Shown here: in pieces, positions 56,061 through 64,000 of the stretch | Layout of the letters: each line of letters begins with the position of its first letter | Numbering within the stretch: position 1 is the first letter of the stretch | Origin: UBA5078 sp051252515 | Lineage (GTDB): Bacteria; Pseudomonadota; Gammaproteobacteria; Pseudomonadales; Pseudohongiellaceae | NCBI GenBank assembly: GCA_051252515.1 | Contig: JBPOFS010000001.1 | Coordinates: 496,001 to 560,000, forward strand | DNA: 64,000 nt | Direction of reading: 5' to 3' | Made by a program: the position numbers and the translations under genes | The notes under the pieces: generated by a model | Database searches by the model: none | Told to the model about the DNA's origin: nothing | What the model saw: the letters and a program-made list of their open reading frames with translations, nothing else

Positions 56061-56772
56061 TATCATTCCCGTAGTGCAGTTCTCCCCACATAATGAGGTC
56101 ATCCCCGAGCGCTTCAGTGTGTATAGGTGAGATTCTAGGGAGTTGGGCAAGAGTCTCTAGCCCAAGACTATCAATCGCCTTGTAGCCCCCTACGAGCCTG
56201 GGAGCGACCGTCAGCACGATGGCATCGGCCAAGCCTGCCTTAACGAAAGCATTGATGACTCGCGCCCCACCCTCGACCATCAAACTTTTTATGCCTCTTT
56301 GCCAAAGCTCCGCAAGCACTTGCTCCAGATCTAGAGAGCCCCCGTCTAATCTCGCGACACGGATAATGTCTATATCGTCTCGGATGGGCTCTGGATTATC
56401 AGCATTCGTGACGACCCAACATTTACCACCATCACTTTGACAAAGTCTTGCGCTTGGAGAAATGCGCAAATCGCTGTCTAGTACGATGGTTTGGGGGTTG
56501 GCGCCTTCACATTCACGCACGGTAAGCTGTGGGTCATCGGCTAGGACAGTTCCGATGCCTACAAGGATGCCGTCGTGCAAGCTTCGCAACAGGTGCGTGA
56601 GACGCATAGACTCATCGTTACTCAGGGCCAAAGACTCCCCAGCACGGATAGTAATACTGCCATCCCAGCTTTGCGCATAGCACAGCGTGACCAGTGGTCG
56701 TTGAAGCGCGACCTTGCGCTGTCGATGCTGCATAAGCCATCGCTCGATCTTGTTGCTAATTGTCCTAGGCAT
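56053..56772 (-). CDS. RibD C-terminal-type reductase
   Basis: A 239-residue protein of the RibD_C/dihydrofolate-reductase-like fold. LVTLCYAQSWDGSITI, GILVGIGTVLADDPQLTVR and SLMVEGGARVINAFVKAGLADAIVLTVAP are the reductase motifs (NADPH use and ribitylamino-pyrimidine-type ligand). The deaminase domain that precedes it in full RibD is absent. In riboflavin synthesis this domain reduces a ribose to ribityl on a pyrimidine. Here the neighbours point to another pathway. First gene of the three-gene minus-strand operon and divergent from the glycosyltransferase across 80 bases. Confidence 0.88.
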   Translation of the reverse strand: MPRTISNKIERWLMQHRQRKVALQRPLVTLCYAQSWDGSITIRAGESLALSNDESMRLTHLLRSLHDGILVGIGTVLADDPQLTVRECEGANPQTIVLDSDLRISPSARLCQSDGGKCWVVTNADNPEPIRDDIDIIRVARLDGGSLDLEQVLAELWQRGIKSLMVEGGARVINAFVKAGLADAIVLTVAPRLVGGYKAIDSLGLETLAQLPRISPIHTEALGDDLIMWGELHYGNDND

Positions 56773-56852
56773 AGGCGCGAATGGTATGTCGGGCGCTAGG
56801 TTTAGGCAAGGTAAGGTGTAACAATACGCACTTGATGATCAAAGGAGACTAC

Positions 56853-57917
56853 GTGCAGGCCGAACTTTATTTTGCAATCCCCGGTGACTTGGAAAGCCGA
56901 ACAGGGGGTTACGCCTATGACCGCCGCCTATTGCAAGAATTTGCAGCCTTGGGGCTGCGCACCACTGTAATTACGCTAGCGGCTAGTTACCCCTATCCCG
57001 ATGCCGCCGCACTAGCTGACACTGAACGTCGCTTCGCACAGCTGCCGGAGCAGAGCATCGTGCTTGTGGACGGTCTAGCCTTTGGCGCCATGCCTGAATG
57101 CGTGCGTAATCATTCCCACCGCTTACAGTTCATCGCCCTATGTCATCACCCCCTCGCACTCGAAACGGGTCTGAGCCCCGAGCAAAAAGAGGCGTTTATA
57201 CAATCCGAGACTGTGGCACTACGCGGCTCTCAGGCCATCGTGGTCACAAGCCCAGCAACCGCTCTTACCTTGCAGTCTATGTTTGCTGTGGAAGCGGCCA
57301 ACATCTCCATTGCATTGCCAGGCACCGACCCTGTGCCATTCTCTGATTGCTCCGGAGAGCCTCCCGTATTGCTGACGGCGGCAACTCTCACACAACGCAA
57401 AGGGCACGACCTATTGATCGATGCCCTTGCCAGTATTGCTCATTTGCCTTGGCAAGCACACTTTGTTGGTGCCCAGCACTATGACCCCGATTGGTCAGAT
57501 GCTTTAAAGCAAAAAGTACAGGCTGCAGGGTTAAGTGAGCGAATCCTGTTTCTTGGCGCAGTCGCTGATCTAGAGCCGGAATACCAACAGGCCGACCTCT
57601 TTGTCTTACCCTCTCACTACGAAGGTTATGGGATGGTGTTTGCCGAGGCCATCGCGCACGGTTTGCCTGTCGTGGCCACGCACTGTGGCGCGGCCGAGGA
57701 TCTCGTTCCTAGCTCGGCAGGCCGCCTCGTTCCCGTAGGTGATTGTGCCGCCTTAAGCGCTGCTTTAAGGGAGATACTTCAAAACTCAAACCTACGCACA
57801 CAGCTACAAAAAGGGGCCAGAGACGCGTCACAGCAGCTGCCTCGTTGGCGCAGCAGCGCCCACATTATTCATCAACTAGTGCAAGCAATTGCCCAGAAAG
57901 AGAGAACAAATTCATGA
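56853..57917 (+). CDS. GT4-family glycosyltransferase
   Basis: A 354-residue GT-B glycosyltransferase of family 4, retaining. The acceptor-side region starts with YFAIPGDLESRTGGYAYDRRL. The C-terminal donor site has TLTQRKGHDLLIDALA and SHYEGYGMVFAEAIAHGLPVVAT with the E-x7-E motif that holds the nucleotide sugar. I chose the GTG at 56853 because AAAGGAG lies five bases before it; upstream ATGs would place the site inside the gene. The methyltransferase starts in its stop codon (ATGA). Sugar and acceptor are not known. Confidence 0.87.
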   Translation: MQAELYFAIPGDLESRTGGYAYDRRLLQEFAALGLRTTVITLAASYPYPDAAALADTERRFAQLPEQSIVLVDGLAFGAMPECVRNHSHRLQFIALCHHPLALETGLSPEQKEAFIQSETVALRGSQAIVVTSPATALTLQSMFAVEAANISIALPGTDPVPFSDCSGEPPVLLTAATLTQRKGHDLLIDALASIAHLPWQAHFVGAQHYDPDWSDALKQKVQAAGLSERILFLGAVADLEPEYQQADLFVLPSHYEGYGMVFAEAIAHGLPVVATHCGAAEDLVPSSAGRLVPVGDCAALSAALREILQNSNLRTQLQKGARDASQQLPRWRSSAHIIHQLVQAIAQKERTNS

Positions 57918-58714
57918 GCGGTTTTTCAATAAGTTGGCTTGATCTACGAGAAACGGCAGATCAACGTGCCAGAGACAATACACTCAGCGAAAAAGCCATC
58001 ACAGCACTAATGGACTTAGAAGGAGCGCAGGCCCCAGGCCTCGCCGTAGACCTTGGCGCCGGAACCGGAGCAACCTTACGTGCCTTGCAACAGCTAGGGG
58101 TCAAAGATGTCGTTTGGCGCTTAGTCGATCACGATGGCGCCTTGCTTGATGAGGCATTACGAAGGCACCGCAAAGAGTGCATCATCGAAGATCACCAATG
58201 CGATTTACAAGTCGTATATGAATTGCCTTTAGCCGGCGCACGACTTGTGACCGCCTCGGCGTTGTTTGACTTATGCTCACAAGAGTTTATTGATGCATTA
58301 TGCGCACGGATTGGCGAGCAAAAAAGCGGTGTGTACGCGGCACTCAATTATGACGGCACAACAGTTTGGCATCCCACACATCCCTTGGATGCTCAAGTTT
58401 TAGCGGCCTTTAATCAGAATCAACTTAGTGACAAAGGCATGGGATTGGCACTCGGCCCACAGGCAACCCAAGCGTTGCAAAAAGCGCTACAAGGCTATGG
58501 TTATAGCGTAGAGATCGCCAGCAGTCCTTGGGAACTTGGGCCTAAGGATGAGGCCATGGTGAAAGAGTTAATACAGGGTATCGCCTCGGCAGTGGCAAAC
58601 TCTGTCGATGCCGAAGCATTAGAGCAATGGCGCAGTTTTAGACTAGAGCATGCGAGCTCAGGAAAGTGCATTGTGGGACACACGGATCTTTTGGCCTTAC
58701 CCACAACGCCTTAA
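57914..58714 (+). CDS. SAM-dependent methyltransferase
   Basis: A 266-residue class I methyltransferase. Motif I is LAVDLGAGTGATLRAL (about residue 42) and the acidic motif II is RLVDHDGALLDEAL. TASALFDLCSQEFIDALC follows as motif III. The C-terminal part holds ALNYDGTTVWHPTHPLD, a block I have seen in methyltransferases that accompany RibD/PTPS-type clusters. The ATG at 57914 overlaps the glycosyltransferase stop by four bases, so the two are translated together. It converges with the sulfatase-fold gene at 13 bases. Acceptor unknown; the product of the cluster is likely. Confidence 0.82.
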   Translation: MSGFSISWLDLRETADQRARDNTLSEKAITALMDLEGAQAPGLAVDLGAGTGATLRALQQLGVKDVVWRLVDHDGALLDEALRRHRKECIIEDHQCDLQVVYELPLAGARLVTASALFDLCSQEFIDALCARIGEQKSGVYAALNYDGTTVWHPTHPLDAQVLAAFNQNQLSDKGMGLALGPQATQALQKALQGYGYSVEIASSPWELGPKDEAMVKELIQGIASAVANSVDAEALEQWRSFRLEHASSGKCIVGHTDLLALPTTP

Positions 58715-58727
58715 CTCGCAAAACACT

Positions 58728-60341
58728 TCACTGTGAAAAAGCCTGGATGAATCGATCACGCACTTCATCCATTCTCCAAACGGGGGCATCGCTTTGTGGA
58801 AGCATGCCTTCGCTCCACTGCCAATGTTCAACCGCGGCCATGACAGCGGGGTCTTTGGCAATAAGATGCACGAACACATCACGACTCTCCGTATTGTCAG
58901 TGACATAAGGCATCGGTTGATGATCGCCAATGACCAGTATCACTAGCTCATCACCACCAAAGGTTTGCGCGAAAGAAGAGATTGTTGCCAATACATATTC
59001 TATAGATTCACGGAACTGTTTAAGCACGCGATCCCTGCTTTGCCATACCACTTCCGCCGCATCCCCCGATGTCGCCTCTTCTATAAACACGCTTCCATCG
59101 CCAACATCTGCCCAATCAATGAGGGTGGCCACTGGCGTCCAAGGCGCATGGGAGGAGACTAGCGCAAGCTCTGCCATAACAGGTTTTCTATCACTGCCAT
59201 TGAGTTCAAACTTTTGAAATTGCGAAAAAGTGAATTGGTCAGGCATGGTCACATAGTTATACGGGGCACCTCGGTACTCCAGTTCCGGAGCTGTATATAA
59301 TTGCTCGTACCCGAAATAATCGCCTTCGGGCCACGCCATGCTTATCGCAGGCATTACCCCCACCGTTCGCCAACCGGCTCGTTGAAACAATCGCACCAAT
59401 GACGGACGCTCACTCATCATAAGGCTGTCATAGCGCACCTGACTATCAATCCACAGCCCCGACAATGCAGTGCCATGGGCCAACCAGCTAATACCCCCAA
59501 CTGTCGGAGAAGTCAAAAATGCGCTGCGCGATTGAAATCCTGCTGACTCTAATGATTTGGTACTGGCATTCAGGAATGGTGCGAATTGTTCAGAATACTC
59601 GACCTTATCCAGCAAGGTGCGCCCATAGGACTCCACGAATACGACAAGGACATCTTTGCCACGTAGCGCAGAGAAGAGCGCATCTCCTGGAGTTTCTGCG
59701 TAGGCATCCACATTGACTAGGGTTCTAAACTCTCGCAAATCCTTAATACTAGTGATGGTATTGGCGATATGCATCGCGAATTGATCGTAAAAATAACGAG
59801 AGGCTCGAGGCCAACCTGCACTGCTAGCACCAACCCATACTAACAACCCCGCCAGCACCATCACGGTTGCAACTCCTGGCCGCAATTGTAGAACTTGATG
59901 TAAACGTGCAAGCGAGAAAAACGAGATAAGGACAATGCCAAAAACAAGTACACACAAGAGTACGGCGACCCCGATAGCGGCCACTTGTCCGAAGGAAGTT
60001 GTCAGAAAATGAAAACCATCAGCAAGCAGGTAGGTGTCGAAGACGGGATTAAAAGGACGAGCAAACACTTGAAATGCCGACATATCGGCAATTCTAAAAA
60101 TCACGCCAGCGGCCAGAATTACCGCCAATAAGGCTCGCAACCATCGGCCAGCGCTACCGCGAAGCAATAAGGCCAACCCAAGAACAAAGAGTTCAAGCGG
60201 AAGATAGAAGTATGTCATTGAATCAAACCACGCAATCCGATTAGGGACTACGAAGGCTGAAAACACAAAAACAAATGCCGCAAGCGTTAAAAACAAATAT
60301 AAGACTATCGATAAAGCGTTACTGCTAGACTTGCCGGGCAT
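58728..60341 (-). CDS. Membrane sulfatase-fold transferase/hydrolase
   Basis: A 537-residue inner-membrane protein. Five or so hydrophobic segments fill residues 1 to about 190, then a periplasmic sulfatase/alkaline-phosphatase-fold domain runs from about 228 (VLVVFVESYGRTLLDKVEY; FLTSPTVGGISWLAHGTALSGL; ILVIGDHQPMPYVT). This layout is shared by LtaS, OpgB and Mcr-type enzymes, which move glycerol-phosphate or phosphoethanolamine. The usual nucleophilic Thr may be in SPTVGGISW. It closes the CDP-alcohol, PTPS, RibD, glycosyltransferase and methyltransferase neighbourhood. A role in attaching or releasing a phosphate-linked group outside the membrane is inference. Confidence 0.8.
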   Translation of the reverse strand: MPGKSSSNALSIVLYLFLTLAAFVFVFSAFVVPNRIAWFDSMTYFYLPLELFVLGLALLLRGSAGRWLRALLAVILAAGVIFRIADMSAFQVFARPFNPVFDTYLLADGFHFLTTSFGQVAAIGVAVLLCVLVFGIVLISFFSLARLHQVLQLRPGVATVMVLAGLLVWVGASSAGWPRASRYFYDQFAMHIANTITSIKDLREFRTLVNVDAYAETPGDALFSALRGKDVLVVFVESYGRTLLDKVEYSEQFAPFLNASTKSLESAGFQSRSAFLTSPTVGGISWLAHGTALSGLWIDSQVRYDSLMMSERPSLVRLFQRAGWRTVGVMPAISMAWPEGDYFGYEQLYTAPELEYRGAPYNYVTMPDQFTFSQFQKFELNGSDRKPVMAELALVSSHAPWTPVATLIDWADVGDGSVFIEEATSGDAAEVVWQSRDRVLKQFRESIEYVLATISSFAQTFGGDELVILVIGDHQPMPYVTDNTESRDVFVHLIAKDPAVMAAVEHWQWSEGMLPQSDAPVWRMDEVRDRFIQAFSQ

Positions 60342-60369
60342 GTGACTTCCATTGCGGGGATAATCCCCT

Positions 60370-60924
60370 TTATAACTGTTGTTCTACCGCGCTAATCAAC
60401 TGTGTCGAATCTGGTGTCACCGCACTATCGTAATGGGCAATCACTTCGCCAGTTTTACTAACCAAATACTTATTGAAGTTCCATTGTGGTTCGCCCTTCT
60501 CACCCAAGACCTTAAAGATAGGGTGTGCATTTTGCCCTTTCACTTTCACGACCGAGGTCATAGGAAAGCTCACACCATAATTAATAAAACACACTTCAGC
60601 GATTTCATCGGCATGATCGGCCTCTTGATTGAAATCATCCGAAGGAAAACCGACCACCATCAAACCTTCATCTTTATAACGTTGATACAGAGCCTCCAAA
60701 CTTTTGAACTGAGGCGTAAACCCGCAGAAGCTCGCCGTATTAACGACCAAGACTGCCTTACCTGCAGTCAATGCACATAGATCATGTTCTTGACTGCTGT
60801 TTAATTTACCAATGCTTTGATCTAGCCACTCGATACACGCGCCATCGGCTTGGGTGCTGTCATCAGCATTGCCGACACTAGACATAGCACTGAGAATCAT
60901 GGCAATCATTGTGAGTCGTATCAT
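60370..60924 (-). CDS. Exported glutathione peroxidase-family protein
   Basis: A 184-residue thiol peroxidase with a signal peptide (ending SVGNADD). The peroxidatic Cys is in NTASFCGFTPQF, and the Trp and Asn of the active tetrad are in WNFNKYLV. The Gln normally found in the FPxNQF block is not present; the place reads FPSDDFNQE, as in some other bacterial members. In the periplasm it would probably use thioredoxin-like reductants and not glutathione. A GAGGAAG site precedes the ATG. It follows no gene of the same pathway and is divergent from the MATE exporter. Confidence 0.88.
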   Translation of the reverse strand: MIRLTMIAMILSAMSSVGNADDSTQADGACIEWLDQSIGKLNSSQEHDLCALTAGKAVLVVNTASFCGFTPQFKSLEALYQRYKDEGLMVVGFPSDDFNQEADHADEIAEVCFINYGVSFPMTSVVKVKGQNAHPIFKVLGEKGEPQWNFNKYLVSKTGEVIAHYDSAVTPDSTQLISAVEQQL

Positions 60925-61158
60925 CGTTTTCTTCCTCTTTACTCTGTTGATTCAGAACGTCCCTTCGCTTTAGGCAAGGCTAATCGAGATTGATGCTACA
61001 TAGACGCTCATCATAAGGAGAGCGCACCGACAAACGCAAGCCTCTATAAACAATTAGACCCTAAAGCTTGCCCAACTATTGCACCCTAGCACGCTTCCTC
61101 ACTAGCTCCATTCATCGCAAACTAGCGATTATGCGCGAAGCTATGAAGTTGACTTGTG

Positions 61159-61164
61159 TATAAT
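61159..61164 (+). promoter_or_regulatory. Candidate -10 box for the MATE exporter gene
   Basis: TATAAT followed by GCGCCGC lies 53 bases before the MATE start and is a perfect sigma-70 -10 hexamer. The -35 region is weak. Confidence 0.45.
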
Positions 61165-61216
61165 GCGCCGCTTAGTTTTTGAACCCCTCGCTTTGCAATA
61201 AGCGTCGCCATCCGCG

Positions 61217-62602
61217 ATGGCCTTACCGGAAAACGCACACATGAGAGACTTAACTCAAGGTTCCGTCACCCGAATCATTATTAATATGGCGACCCCGATC
61301 GCAGCCGGCATGATCTTTCAGACGCTGTATCTACTGGTCGATCTGTATTTCGTAGCGGCCTTGGGAGATGACGCCGTCGCAGGCGTAGGGGCTGGCGGCA
61401 CCGTGTTATTTGTCATTATGGCCCTCACACAGATTCTTGGAGTGAGTGCGGTCGCCTTAATATCCCAAGCGGTGGGGCGTAAAAACCAAGAAGAAGCCAA
61501 CCTAGTCTTTAACCAATCCTTAGTCCTGTCCTTTATCTTCGCAGCGTTTACATTGCTATGCGGTTATTTAGCCGCCGAAGCCTACCTGGGCGGCATTACC
61601 TCTGATGAAGGCTCAAAGCGCGAAGGGGTGACATTTTTATACTGGTTCCTTCCCAGTATGGCATTGCAGTTCCCTATGATGGCGATGGCCTCGTCGCTGC
61701 GTGCTACAGGCCTTGTTAAGCCGGGCATGGTGGTGCAAGTGCTGACCGTCGTTCTCAACACCATCCTCGCCCCAATATTGATTGCAGGTTGGGGACCAGG
61801 GCCAGCGCTTGGGGTGATGGGAGCAGGGCTCGCCAGTTCTATCTCTGTCTTTATCGGTGTGCTGATGCTCACCTTCTATTTCGTGAAGCTCGAAAAATAC
61901 GTGTCATTCCAATCACTGCTATGGAAACCTCGTTTCGATATATGGAAGCGCATGTTCAATATAGGCCTGCCAGCCGGCGCAGAAATGCTACTTCTGTTTG
62001 TCTATTTTTCCGCGGTTTACTGGTTGATTCAAGACTTCGGCGCCTCCGCGCAGGCAGGCTTTAGTATCGGCGGCAGAATCATGCAGTCTATCTTCATGCC
62101 AACAATGGCGATCGCCTTTGCATTAGGTCCTATTGCCGGGCAGAACTTTGGAGCCAAGCGCTTTGACCGAGTTCGCGAAACAAGCCGCAGAGGCATGATG
62201 TTGAGCAGCATCGTGATGGCCATTGTGACAATTTTGATGCAATGGAAATCTGACGTACTCGTAGGGTTTTTCACAACAGAGCTCGAAGTGATCGAAGTAG
62301 GTTCTATATTCTTGCAGCTAATCTCGTTGAACTTTATCGCCCAAGGCATTGTGTTCTCGTGCTCAGGGATGTTCCAGGGCTTAGGAAACACACGTCCCGC
62401 GATGCTGAGCTCAATCGTGCGTATTTTGGTATTCCTGCCTTTCGCAGTATATTTGAAGTACCAACCAGGCTTTACCATCAATCAAGTATGGTATGTATCA
62501 ATTGCATCGGTAACTGTACAGGCCATCGTGAGCTATGTTTTAGTACAACGAGAGCTGCGCATACGCTTACAAAGCGCATCGACGCCGAGCACAACAGACT
62601 GA
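61217..62602 (+). CDS. MATE-family efflux transporter
   Basis: A 461-residue inner-membrane exporter with twelve helices in two symmetric halves. The halves start PIAAGMIFQTLYLLVDLYFVAALG and IGLPAGAEMLLLFVYFSAVYWLI. FALGPIAGQNFGAKRFDRVRET is a typical MATE loop. Members expel cationic drugs or toxins with Na+ or H+. Start ATG at 61217 or 61241 (MRDLTQG); neither has a strong ribosome site. TPMT follows 16 bases after the stop and is probably co-transcribed. Confidence 0.93.
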   Translation: MALPENAHMRDLTQGSVTRIIINMATPIAAGMIFQTLYLLVDLYFVAALGDDAVAGVGAGGTVLFVIMALTQILGVSAVALISQAVGRKNQEEANLVFNQSLVLSFIFAAFTLLCGYLAAEAYLGGITSDEGSKREGVTFLYWFLPSMALQFPMMAMASSLRATGLVKPGMVVQVLTVVLNTILAPILIAGWGPGPALGVMGAGLASSISVFIGVLMLTFYFVKLEKYVSFQSLLWKPRFDIWKRMFNIGLPAGAEMLLLFVYFSAVYWLIQDFGASAQAGFSIGGRIMQSIFMPTMAIAFALGPIAGQNFGAKRFDRVRETSRRGMMLSSIVMAIVTILMQWKSDVLVGFFTTELEVIEVGSIFLQLISLNFIAQGIVFSCSGMFQGLGNTRPAMLSSIVRILVFLPFAVYLKYQPGFTINQVWYVSIASVTVQAIVSYVLVQRELRIRLQSASTPSTTD

Positions 62603-62618
62603 TTATAATAGGGGCCTT

Positions 62619-63257
62619 ATGCAGCACAGTTTCTGGCACGAGAAATGGCAAAAACAACAAATGGGTTGGCACGAACCAGAAGCCAACCCATTGCTATTAG
62701 CGCATATTGATGCCCTTGCACTCAGCGAGAACAGCCGAGTGTTTCTGCCCCTGTGTGGCAAAACTCTGGATATTGCTTGGTTGCTTGCCCAGGGCTATCA
62801 AGTGCGCGGAGCAGAACTCAACAAACTGGCAGTCGAAGCTTTATTTGCAGGCTTAGCGCTTACACCGACTATTAGCGAATGCGGGGCACTCACTCGTTAC
62901 AGCGGGCAAAATGTCGAGATCTATCTTGGGGACATTTTCGAGCTGAACCAAGACATACTCGGCCCAGTCGACGCGGTCTATGATCGTGCGGCACTCATTG
63001 CCTTGCCCGAGGAAATGCGCGCGAACTACAGCCAACACCTTATGGCACTAAGCAATACCGCCAGACAACTATTGATTACCGTTCATTACGATCAAAACGA
63101 ACAGGCTGGGCCACCGTTTTCGGTTAGCGGCGAAGAAGTCTCCAGCCACTATGCTTCACGTTATACCGTGAAACCTTTAGCCAGCGCGCCTATCGAAGGC
63201 GGCTTAAAGGGCAAATGTGCCGCCGATGAAAACGTTTTCTTGCTGACTCCCCGCTAA
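62619..63257 (+). CDS. tpm: Thiopurine S-methyltransferase (TPMT)
   Basis: A 212-residue bacterial TPMT. MQHSFWHEKWQKQQMGWHEPE is the family's start, VFLPLCGKTLDIAWLLAQGYQVRGAELN is the SAM-binding core, and VYDRAALIALPEEMRANYSQHL follows. Bacterial Tpm methylates thiols and also selenium and tellurium oxyanions to volatile forms. An upstream AGGGG lies near the ATG. It shares a short operon with the MATE exporter. Confidence 0.93.
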   Translation: MQHSFWHEKWQKQQMGWHEPEANPLLLAHIDALALSENSRVFLPLCGKTLDIAWLLAQGYQVRGAELNKLAVEALFAGLALTPTISECGALTRYSGQNVEIYLGDIFELNQDILGPVDAVYDRAALIALPEEMRANYSQHLMALSNTARQLLITVHYDQNEQAGPPFSVSGEEVSSHYASRYTVKPLASAPIEGGLKGKCAADENVFLLTPR

Positions 63258-63277
63258 AAATCAATAAGATTAGCGGG
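63250..63277. terminator. Hairpin spanning two convergent stop codons
   Basis: CCCGCTAA and TTAGCGGG form a perfect 8-bp stem with a 12-base A/T-rich loop. The TAA stops of both TPMT and the convergent propeller gene lie in the arms. A bidirectional terminator is likely. Confidence 0.6.
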
Positions 63278-64000
63278 CAAAGTCATCGACTGTCCGGATC
63301 ACGCCCGGTGCCATCATCTTAGGAAGATCCAGTGTTGGCATCTGTATACGGAACACCTCTTTACTCTCTTTTAGAATTCCCCACAGTACATTGCCATCCA
63401 CAGTTCGATCCCATGCAATACCTTGCCCATTAAGCCCTGGGATTGTCACAGTCGCCACCCAGTCCAAAGTCCCTCCGGTGGACGGGATACGTATCACATA
63501 GACTTCAGGGTAATCATGCCCTGTTAAATATAAGTAGCCATCTGCGCCCCAACTGCCACCAGAATTACTCATTGGGCTCATCTTAGGATGCAGTGCAGCA
63601 GGAATCGCCCATTGCTCTACAATTTGGAACTGATCGTCCATTTTGACTATCTGTGAACGTCGCGTCTCTCCATAAGGATGATCTTGTCCACTCTGAACTT
63701 TGTCATAGTTACCAAACCCTCCCCACCAGAAACCCTCATGACGATCTATCCACGTCATAGAACCCAATTGAATACCAAAGCTGTGCGAAGACACATGTTC
63801 CATTGTCTTTGTATCCCACACTTCTATAGAGCTCACCATCGGCCAGATAGGATAGTTCGAGTGTGCCGCATAGAGCTTACCGTTGCGTATCATTGCGCTA
63901 TCCAAATGCACAAGGGGGCCGGTATCTTCTGAAACCCCATCCCACTGCCGCAATGCTTCACCGCTTTCTCTATCGTGCTTCGTGATACGAAAGTTATTCA
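63270..64000 (-). CDS. Propeller-like exported-type protein, 5' partial
   Basis: The frame stays open to the window end, so the start lies beyond 64000; about 242 residues are seen. Repeated blade-like units are visible: SAMIRNGKLYAAHSNYPIWPMVSSIEVWDT, GSMTWIDRHEGFWWGGFGNYD, SGGSWGADGYLYLTGHDYPEVYVI and GQGIAWDR. I recognise the set from proteins annotated as cycloisomerase-like or hypothetical, with a beta-propeller fold. Catalytic function is not established. An internal TTG at 63953 should not be taken as the start. Its 3' end converges with TPMT. Confidence 0.7.
   Translation of the reverse strand, partial: NNFRITKHDRESGEALRQWDGVSEDTGPLVHLDSAMIRNGKLYAAHSNYPIWPMVSSIEVWDTKTMEHVSSHSFGIQLGSMTWIDRHEGFWWGGFGNYDKVQSGQDHPYGETRRSQIVKMDDQFQIVEQWAIPAALHPKMSPMSNSGGSWGADGYLYLTGHDYPEVYVIRIPSTGGTLDWVATVTIPGLNGQGIAWDRTVDGNVLWGILKESKEVFRIQMPTLDLPKMMAPGVIRTVDDFAR

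Noticed and set aside
56053..56772. Calling the RibD-like gene ribD of riboflavin synthesis
   Set aside because: The deaminase domain is missing and no other rib genes are nearby.

Overview
The window reads as chromosome of a free-living, probably marine gammaproteobacterium with intermediate GC content. The evidence is four TonB-dependent receptors in 64 kb, a BetT-like betaine/choline carrier, PqiABC, ZntB, a threonylcarbamoyl-AMP synthase, a bacterial thiopurine methyltransferase and many exported redox or hydrolytic proteins. Both strands are densely coded and genes often overlap by 1 to 14 bases. I saw no rRNA, tRNA, insertion sequence, phage gene or CRISPR array. I would not name the genus from this alone.

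Layout. 1-13 kb: the end of a secreted LPMO-like protein, then a long minus-strand run: BCCT carrier and TPR-sulfotransferase (one operon), TonB receptor, YHS-like and Tat-exported DsrE-like proteins, a SulP carrier coupled to a TsdA-like dihaem cytochrome, a META-MliC lipoprotein, and ZntB. 13-24.7 kb: exported KatG, an NHL-repeat lyase-like lipoprotein, a Mg/mechanosensitive operon (MscS-like, soluble MgtE_N-CBS protein, MgtE), a PAS-GGDEF diguanylate cyclase, and a DUF305-LVIVD protein. 24.9-28.4 kb: the pqi operon, with PqiA split into two genes. 28.5-49 kb: three TonB receptors with a membrane-bound winged-helix regulator, Sua5-type enzyme, a DUF1295-methyltransferase pair, an FAD oxidoreductase fused to a GNAT domain, an SRAP DNA-crosslink protein, a TPR and hydrolase pair, cytochrome b561 and a minimal TonB-like protein.

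49.3-60.4 kb is the most unusual part. A CDP-alcohol phosphotransferase and a flippase-like membrane protein are followed by an exported M20-like protein and a D-aminoacylase-like lipoprotein. Next comes a compact divergent set: RibD-type reductase, zinc-type dehydrogenase and PTPS-like protein on one strand, glycosyltransferase and methyltransferase on the other. A membrane sulfatase-fold protein closes the set. I infer an uncharacterised pathway that makes and decorates a pterin-like small molecule, perhaps attached to a lipid or exported. At its edge sits a 21-codon minus-strand gene with an exceptionally long Shine-Dalgarno match and its own terminator.

The last 3.6 kb carries a glutathione peroxidase, a MATE exporter, TPMT and the start-less end of a propeller-like protein. 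Non-coding structure includes several hairpin terminators and inverted repeats next to TonB-receptor promoters. There is also a 10-bp-phased CGTCAC repeat between one receptor and its divergent OmpR/ToxR-type regulator.
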